Shown here: positions 59,122 to 64,000 of the stretch, one piece after another | Position numbering within the stretch: position 1 is the first letter of the stretch | Layout: each line of letters starts with the position of its first letter | Assembly (NCBI RefSeq): GCF_014649795.1 | Contig: NZ_BMTS01000014.1 | Span: forward strand, 219,740 to 283,739 | Length of the DNA stretch: 64,000 nucleotides | Direction: 5' to 3' | DNA from: Streptomyces melanogenes | Lineage (GTDB): Bacteria; Actinomycetota; Actinomycetes; Streptomycetales; Streptomycetaceae | Program-made: the position numbers and the translations under genes | Notes under the pieces: model-generated | Databases searched by the model: none | Told to the model about the DNA's origin: nothing | The model's input: the letters and a program-made list of their open reading frames with translations, nothing else

Positions 59122-59588
59122 GGCGTGCGGCGGGGGCGGGAACGCGGGCGCGCGGGGCGCTCGGAGGCGTGCGCCGGGCCGAGCTCATCGGGTTCGCGCT
59201 GGCCGGGATCTGCGCGTACGCCGTCGACCTCGGCCTCTTCGTCTGGCTGCGCTCGGGCCTCGCGTGGGACCCGGTCACCGCCAAGTGCCTCTCCTTCGTG
59301 GCGGGGTGCACCGTCGCGTACCTCGGCAACGCCTTCGGTACCTACCGGGGCAGCCGGGCCGGGGGCCGCGAGTACGCCGTGTTCTTCGCGGTGAACATCG
59401 CGGGCGCGCTGGTACAACTGCTCTGCCTCACCGTCACGCACTACGGCCTCGGCTTCACCTCGCCGCGCGCCGATACGCTCTCGGGCGCCGTGTTCGGCAT
59501 GGCACTCGCCACCTGCCTGCGCTTTTGGGGGACACGGACGCTTGTCTTCCGGTCCCGGAGGGGTACTCGGACGTCATGGACTGGCTGA
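59118..59588 (+). CDS. GtrA-family membrane protein
   Basis: A 156-residue four-helix protein of the GtrA family. It has ELIGFALAGICAYAVDLGLF, the AYLGNAFGTYR turn, and two further segments, ending in FWGTRTLVF. GtrA proteins are thought to flip prenyl-phosphate sugars, fitting transfer of the arabinose donor across the membrane (Rv3789 stands near dprE1 in mycobacteria). The GTG start lies in the stop of the UbiA gene. The last 13 bp overlap the following gene. Confidence 0.9.
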   Translation: MRRAAGAGTRARGALGGVRRAELIGFALAGICAYAVDLGLFVWLRSGLAWDPVTAKCLSFVAGCTVAYLGNAFGTYRGSRAGGREYAVFFAVNIAGALVQLLCLTVTHYGLGFTSPRADTLSGAVFGMALATCLRFWGTRTLVFRSRRGTRTSWTG

Positions 59589-60487
59589 AGAATCTTCCCG
59601 TCGTCGGACCGTGGGTGGTCCGGCTGACGCGGACGCACGCCTGGCGTTCGTACGAGAGGCTCGACCGGGTGCGCTGGTCCCGGCTCGCCGCGGCGATCAC
59701 CTTCATCAGCTTCCTCGCGCTCTTCCCGCTGCTGACCGTGAGCGCGGCGATCGCCGCCGCCGTGCTCACCCCGGGTCGCGTCGAGAAGCTCCAGAAGACC
59801 CTCGCCGAGCAGGTCCCCGGCATCTCCGACCAGCTCGATCTGCAGGACCTGACCCGCAACGCGGGCACGGTCGGGGTGGTCGCCGGGGCGCTGCTGCTGT
59901 TCACCGGCATCGGCTGGATCGGCGCGATGCGCGGCTGTCTGCGGGCGGTGTGGGACCGCGACGACGAGGAGGGCGAGAACCCGTTCCTGCGCACGCTCAA
60001 GGACGGCGGGGTGCTGGTCGGCCTCGGCGGCGCGGGCCTCGCCTCGTTCGTCGCCTCCTCGATCGGCTCGACGGCCGTCGGCTGGACCGCCGACCAGCTG
60101 GGCATCGACGAGAACGGCGTCGGCCGGGTGTTCCTGCGGATCGCGGCGATCGCGGTGGCGGCCGCCGCCGACTTCCTGGTCCTGATGTACGTGCTGACCC
60201 TGCTGCCCGGGGTCTCCCCGCCGCGCCGCCATCTGGTGACCGCCGGGATCATTGGCGCGGTGGGGTTCGAGCTGCTGAAGCTGCTGCTCGGCGGATATAT
60301 GCAGGGGGTCGCCGCCAAGAGCATGTACGGCGCGTTCGGGGTGCCCATCGCGCTGCTGCTGTGGATCAACTTCACCGCGAAGCTGCTGCTGTTCTGCGCC
60401 GCCTGGACGGCCACCCCGGCCAAACCCGACGACCCCGACCTCACCGCTTCCGACGCACCAGCTCCGGCAGGGGCCAACGCCGGTTGA
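59576..60487 (+). CDS. YihY/BrkB-family membrane protein
   Basis: A 303-residue polytopic protein with six membrane segments, formerly misnamed ribonuclease BN. It contains RLAAAITFISFLALFPLLTV, GWIGAMRGCLRAVWDR and LWINFTAKLLLFCAAWTAT. The short cytoplasmic C-terminal tail is Pro/Asp/Ala-rich. Function is unsettled (YhjD-like members are linked to LPS export). ATG 59576 overlaps the GtrA gene. Its last 47 bp are antisense to the end of the carboxypeptidase gene. Confidence 0.9.
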   Translation: MDWLKNLPVVGPWVVRLTRTHAWRSYERLDRVRWSRLAAAITFISFLALFPLLTVSAAIAAAVLTPGRVEKLQKTLAEQVPGISDQLDLQDLTRNAGTVGVVAGALLLFTGIGWIGAMRGCLRAVWDRDDEEGENPFLRTLKDGGVLVGLGGAGLASFVASSIGSTAVGWTADQLGIDENGVGRVFLRIAAIAVAAAADFLVLMYVLTLLPGVSPPRRHLVTAGIIGAVGFELLKLLLGGYMQGVAAKSMYGAFGVPIALLLWINFTAKLLLFCAAWTATPAKPDDPDLTASDAPAPAGANAG

Positions 60488-61736
60488 GCAGGAACACCCC
60501 GGCGGCGACGACCACGAGCGCGCCGCCCGCGATGGCGAGCGCGGTGCCGATGCCGCCGGAGCCCGGCCCCTTCTTCGTGGTGACGGCCACCTTGGCGGTG
60601 CCCTGGGCGCCGGACGCCGAGGGCTGCGAGCCCTGCGGGGCGCCGCTGGGGGCCGCCGACTTGGGCGGGACCAGCTCGCCCACCGGGGTGACCTTGCCGG
60701 CCGCCGCGAAGCCCCAGTCAAGGAGGCGGGCGGCCTCCTTGTAGACGGCCTGGCCCTCGGAGGAGTCCGGGTTCATCACGGTGACGAGCAGCACCCGGCC
60801 GTCGCGCTCGGCGACCCCGGTGAAGGTCGAGCCCGCGTTGGTGGTGTTGCCGTTCTTGACGCCCGCGATGCCCTTGTACGGGCTGAGGCCGTTCTCGCCG
60901 GTGAGCAGCCGGTTGGTGTTCTGGATCTCGAAGTAGTCCCGCTCGTTGTTCTTGCCCTCGGCGCCGGGGAACTTGGCGGAGGCGGTCGAGCAGTACTCGC
61001 GGAAGTCCTGCTTCTGCAGGCCCGAGCGGGCGAACAGGGTGAGGTCGTACGCGCTGGAGACCTGGCCGGGTGCGTCGTAGCCGTCCGGCGAGACCACATG
61101 GGTGTCGAGCGCCTGGAGGTCGTCGGCGTGCGCCTGCATGTCCTGGACGGTCTTGGGCACACCGCCGTTCATCGCCGCCAGGGCGTGCACGGCGTCGTTG
61201 CCCGAGCGCAGGAAGACGCCGAGCCACAGGTCGTGCACGGTGTACGGCAGGTTCGCGTGGACGGGGACGACGCTGCTGCCCTCGCCCATGCCTTCAAGGT
61301 CGGCCGCGGTGACCGTGTGCACGTCCGTCTTGGGGAACTTCGGCAGCACCGTGTCCGCGAAGAGCATCTTCAGGGTGGAGGCGGGGGGCAGCCGCCAGTG
61401 CGCGTTGTGCGAGGCCAGCACCTGGCCGTTCTCGGCGTCCGCGACGATCCACGAGCGGCCCGTCAGGTCCATCGGCAGCACCGGGGCGCCCGCGCCCAGC
61501 TTCACCTGGGTGCCGGGCTGCCCGAGCTGCGCGCCGCCGACCGTCGACATGGCGGCCGGCGGCGGGTCGGGGTCCTTGCGCGTCTTGCCCGCCTTGCCGG
61601 GGCCGGTCGGCTTGCCGGGCTGCCCTTGGGTGCCCGGTTTGTCATCGTTCGGCACGGCCGACGCGGGCGCGGCGGTGAGCGCGGGCAGCAGCGCGGCGAC
61701 GGCGACCGCCAGTGCGATTTTCGCGGGCTTCTTCAC
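60441..61736 (-). CDS. D-alanyl-D-alanine carboxypeptidase (penicillin-binding protein, S11)
   Basis: A 431-residue secreted, C-terminally anchored DD-peptidase. It has a signal peptide (KIALAVAVAALLPALTAAPA), a Gly/Pro/Lys spacer, then the three active-site motifs: SxxK in PASTLKML, SGN in LRSGNDAV and KxG in AGVKNGNTT. A membrane segment near the end (TALAIAGGALVVVAAGVFLL) and RRKR follow. It trims the terminal D-Ala of peptidoglycan stems. GTG 61736 is preferred, and GTG 61745 three codons upstream is equally possible. It is convergent with the BrkB gene. Confidence 0.92.
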   Translation of the reverse strand: MKKPAKIALAVAVAALLPALTAAPASAVPNDDKPGTQGQPGKPTGPGKAGKTRKDPDPPPAAMSTVGGAQLGQPGTQVKLGAGAPVLPMDLTGRSWIVADAENGQVLASHNAHWRLPPASTLKMLFADTVLPKFPKTDVHTVTAADLEGMGEGSSVVPVHANLPYTVHDLWLGVFLRSGNDAVHALAAMNGGVPKTVQDMQAHADDLQALDTHVVSPDGYDAPGQVSSAYDLTLFARSGLQKQDFREYCSTASAKFPGAEGKNNERDYFEIQNTNRLLTGENGLSPYKGIAGVKNGNTTNAGSTFTGVAERDGRVLLVTVMNPDSSEGQAVYKEAARLLDWGFAAAGKVTPVGELVPPKSAAPSGAPQGSQPSASGAQGTAKVAVTTKKGPGSGGIGTALAIAGGALVVVAAGVFLLNRRWPLPELVRRKR

Positions 61737-61854
61737 AGCAGACACGGACGAGAACGTACAGGTCCGGGGCGCCGATCCGAACACCGGAGGGGGGACCCGC
61801 CGGGAGCCGCCACCCGCCCGGCTGTGCCCGCTTCGCCCCGGTGATACTGATTCC

Positions 61855-62130
61855 ATGAAGCTCAGCAACCGCGTCTCCTGGTTCCTGCTCGCGTTCGGAG
61901 TGTGGAGCTGGATCATCTGGATCACTTTCGTCAAGAACCTGTGGAAGGACGGCAGCGGGCTGGCCTTCGACGACGCGGGCGACCCGACGGCGTACTTCTG
62001 GGTGCACCTCACCCTCGCCGTCGTGTCCTTTCTCCTGGGGACGGGCGTCGGCCTCATCGGGTTCCGTTCGGTACGCCGACTGCGCGAGGAAACCGCTGGT
62101 GCCGCCGGGTCACGGACCGCTAACGAGTAG
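61855..62130 (+). CDS. Small membrane protein of the SCO4848 type
   Basis: A 91-residue protein with two hydrophobic segments (VSWFLLAFGVWSWIIWITFV and VHLTLAVVSFLLGTGVGLIG) and a basic C-terminal tail. The family name (SCO4848) is from memory and fits its place beside the D-Ala-D-Ala carboxypeptidase. It has no ribosome binding site, and GATACT lies 8 bp before the ATG, so the message may be leaderless. The end of the gene is duplicated 35 bp downstream. Confidence 0.85.
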   Translation: MKLSNRVSWFLLAFGVWSWIIWITFVKNLWKDGSGLAFDDAGDPTAYFWVHLTLAVVSFLLGTGVGLIGFRSVRRLREETAGAAGSRTANE

Positions 62131-62166
62131 CCCCGACCCCCTTGTCACGCGCGGCTAACGAGTAGC
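62109..62166. repeat. 23-bp direct repeat covering the end of the small membrane gene
   Basis: 62109-62131 and 62144-62166 are identical except for three bases, and both end GCTAACGAGTAGC. The first copy contains the TAG stop. The 35-bp period indicates a local duplication of the gene end. Confidence 0.9.
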
Positions 62167-62212
62167 TGTGTAGTGAAGATTTCCTCTTCCGAATGTGAAA
62201 CCCGTGTGATTG

Positions 62213-62228
62213 GGTGATCGCCATCACA
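62213..62228. promoter_or_regulatory. Crp-like box upstream of the solute-binding protein gene
   Basis: GGTGA-TCGCCA-TCACA matches TGTGAN6TCACA in 9 of 10 positions and lies 59 bp before the start codon. It is similar to the box before sucC. Confidence 0.5.
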
Positions 62229-62286
62229 GGTGTGCCCGGGGGGTCGGGCCGCCTGAAGGGTGGGGCGTTCCGAGGAGAGCACGGCG

Positions 62287-63843
62287 ATGCGGTCGATCCG
62301 TATGCGGGTTCTGGCGATATGCGCGGTAGTGGTGGTCGCCGGTGTGGGGGGATGGCAGCTGCTGCCGTCCGACGGAGAGAAGAAGGACCCGATCACGGTC
62401 GGGACGACGGACGCGATCACGTCCCTGGACCCGGCCGGTGCCTATGACGCCGGATCCTGGGCCCTGTACAGCAACGTCTACCAGTCGCTGCTGACGTTCA
62501 AGCCCGGCTCGGCGGTGCCGGTGCCGGACGCGGCCCGCAGCTGCAAGTTCATCGGGCTGAAGCTGATGACGTATCAGTGCGAGCTGCGCGACGGGCTGAC
62601 GTTCTCGTCCGGCCGGAAGATCACCGCGGACGACGTGAAGTTCTCGTTCGACCGGGTGATGAAGATCAAGAGCGATGTGGGGCCCGCCTCGCTGCTCTCC
62701 TCCCTCGGCTCTGTCCAGGCCGACGGCGACACCGTCACCTTCAATCTGAAGACCAAGGACGCGACCTTCCCGTCGAAGCTCGCGACCGGCGCCGGGTCGA
62801 TCGTCGACAGCAGCGCGTACCCGGACAAGTCGCTGCGCAAGGGCAACAGCGTGGTCGGCTCGGGCCCGTACCTGCTCAAGTCGTACAAGCAGGGCCAGAG
62901 CGCGGTCCTGGAGCCGAACCCCGACTACCGGGGCGCGGTCTCCAAGAAGGGCCTGCCCGTCGAGGTCCGCTACTTCGCCGAGTCCGACCAGCTCAACCAG
63001 GCGTGGACGGCCCGGCAGGTGGAGGTGGCGCACCGCCAGATGCCGCCGAAGGTGCTCGCCAAGCTGTCGCCCGGCGACCCGAACATCCGCATCAGCGAGA
63101 CGCCGGGCGCCGAGACCCGCAACCTGAACATCAACGTGCGCCCCGGCCACCCGCTGGCCAAGACCAAGGTCCGTCAGGCGCTGGCCGCGCTGATCGACCG
63201 GCCCGCGCTGGCCTCGGCCGTCTACGACGGCACGGTCGAGCCGCTGTTCTCGCTGATCCCGCAGGGCTTCACCGGCCACAGCACGGCCTTCTTCGACGCC
63301 TACCCCAAGGTGGACGTGGCGAAGGCGAAGTCGCTGCTGAAGTCGGCGGGCGTGCAGACCCCGCTGAAGTTCACGCTCGCCTACCGCAAGCTCGGGGCCA
63401 ACGGCGCCGAGGCCGAGATGCTGAAGAAGCAGCTGGAGAACGGCAACCTGTTCGAGGTCGACCTGCTCGCCGAGGCCGACTGGACCAAGATGCAGAAGAA
63501 CTACGCGGCCGGTGTCTACGACGCGTACACCGCGGGCTGGGTCGCGGACTTCCCGGACCCGGACAACTTCAGCCAGCCGCTCGTCGGCACCGGGAACAGC
63601 CTGCACACCGGCTACTCGGACAAGGACGTCGACGGCATCATCCAGCGCACCCAGCAGTACAGCGACCGGGGCCGCACCGCCGACGACTTCAAGGCGCTCC
63701 AGGACAAGGTCGCCGAGGACGTGCCGCTGATCCCGCTGTGGCAGGGCAAGGACTACGTGGTCAGCAGCCGCAGCGTCGGCGGCCTCCAGTACGTGTCGGA
63801 CGGTACGGGCGTGTGGCGGCTGTGGGAGCTGGACTGGATCTGA
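62287..63843 (+). CDS. Family 5 (peptide-type) ABC transporter solute-binding protein
   Basis: A 518-residue binding protein of the SBP_bac_5 family, which captures peptides or nickel-like ligands outside the membrane. It shows the family start ITVGTTDAITSLDPAGAYD, LRDGLTFSSGRKITADDVKFS (written here as ITADDVKFSFDRVM) and GSGPYLLKSYKQG. The N terminus has one hydrophobic segment (VLAICAVVVVAGVGGWQLL) but no lipobox Cys, so it is membrane-anchored rather than a lipoprotein. ATG 62287 follows AGGAG. No permease or ATPase gene follows within the window. Confidence 0.9.
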   Translation: MRSIRMRVLAICAVVVVAGVGGWQLLPSDGEKKDPITVGTTDAITSLDPAGAYDAGSWALYSNVYQSLLTFKPGSAVPVPDAARSCKFIGLKLMTYQCELRDGLTFSSGRKITADDVKFSFDRVMKIKSDVGPASLLSSLGSVQADGDTVTFNLKTKDATFPSKLATGAGSIVDSSAYPDKSLRKGNSVVGSGPYLLKSYKQGQSAVLEPNPDYRGAVSKKGLPVEVRYFAESDQLNQAWTARQVEVAHRQMPPKVLAKLSPGDPNIRISETPGAETRNLNINVRPGHPLAKTKVRQALAALIDRPALASAVYDGTVEPLFSLIPQGFTGHSTAFFDAYPKVDVAKAKSLLKSAGVQTPLKFTLAYRKLGANGAEAEMLKKQLENGNLFEVDLLAEADWTKMQKNYAAGVYDAYTAGWVADFPDPDNFSQPLVGTGNSLHTGYSDKDVDGIIQRTQQYSDRGRTADDFKALQDKVAEDVPLIPLWQGKDYVVSSRSVGGLQYVSDGTGVWRLWELDWI

Positions 63844-63850
63844 GCCGGGG

Positions 63851-64000
63851 CTACCGCTGCTCGGACTTCGTGGGTTTCTTGCGGGCGGTGGCCGCCTGTG
63901 CCATGCCCGGCAGGAAGTCCGTGAACAGTTCGTGGACTTCGTGGACGAGGGGGCGCAGGACGCGGAAGCGGGCGAGTGCGACGCCGCGGGTGGTGAGTTT
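63851..64000 (-). CDS. C-terminal fragment of an unidentified protein, 5' end outside the window
   Basis: The last 49 codons of a leftward gene are visible. The sequence contains RFRVLRPLVHEVHELFTDFL and ends in a Lys/Arg-rich tail with TAG at 63851-63853. I do not recognise the family. It is convergent with the solute-binding protein gene, 7 bp apart. Confidence 0.7.
   Translation of the reverse strand, partial: KLTTRGVALARFRVLRPLVHEVHELFTDFLPGMAQAATARKKPTKSEQR

Overview
The window is a piece of a Streptomyces-type chromosome. The evidence is very high GC with strong third-position GC bias, many GTG/TTG starts, frequent ATGA/GTGA gene overlaps, TTA (bldA-type) codons confined to one gene pair, and a housekeeping order that I recall from the central S. 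coelicolor chromosome (pcrA, sucCD, purNH, folD, mdh, glyA, trpS, a D-Ala-D-Ala carboxypeptidase next to a small membrane protein). I saw no rRNA, tRNA, CRISPR array, insertion sequence or prophage.

Layout. 1-7 kb: the tail of a LuxR-type response regulator, a WXG/ESX-like small protein, a 753-residue partner and a membrane-anchored relative of that partner, then two tandem membrane-anchored esterases. 6.8-15 kb: envelope genes (two NlpC/P60 hydrolases, an M23 peptidase, a lipase-like hydrolase) around the helicase gene pcrA. 15.3-24 kb: a stand-alone B12-binding protein, then a divergent accessory block. Its left arm is a SWIM zinc-finger protein plus a DUF5691-like protein, and its right arm is a MoxR ATPase, a DUF5682-like protein and a VWA protein. 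24-38 kb: central metabolism (sucCD, purNH, folD, mdh) interleaved with membrane and regulatory genes. 38-41 kb: a compact three-gene block in which two neighbouring proteins carry short RHIM-like (amyloid-signalling-like) motifs. 41-49 kb: a PEP-mutase-like enzyme, two AhpD-like proteins divergent from a MocR regulator, an EamA-type transporter, a lipoprotein plus ATP-grasp ligase pair resembling YgiB-YgiC, a polysaccharide deacetylase and rocD. 49-54 kb: glyA behind a ZTP riboswitch, a sigma/anti-sigma-like operon, trpS and a 2H phosphoesterase. 55-64 kb: the decaprenyl-phosphoryl-arabinose type genes (dprE1, dprE2, PAP2 phosphatase, UbiA transferase, GtrA), a BrkB family protein, the D-Ala-D-Ala carboxypeptidase, a solute-binding protein and a truncated last gene.

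Regulation readable from sequence. pcrA and both arms of the SWIM/MoxR block carry matches to the actinobacterial RecA-independent DNA-damage promoter (TTGTCRGTG-N8-TANNNT, PafBC type), which suggests that the block is damage-inducible together with the helicase. A ZTP riboswitch precedes glyA, a DasR-like operator sits inside the deacetylase promoter, Crp-like boxes precede sucC and the solute-binding protein, and a paired near-palindromic operator precedes mdh. Several clean hairpin terminators separate units.

Four copies (one a half copy) of a dispersed palindromic element occupy intergenic gaps, each just downstream of a rightward gene and facing a leftward gene. The two strongest leads for new biology are the damage-linked SWIM-DUF5691 / MoxR-DUF5682-VWA block and the RHIM-like motif pair at 39.7-39.8 kb.
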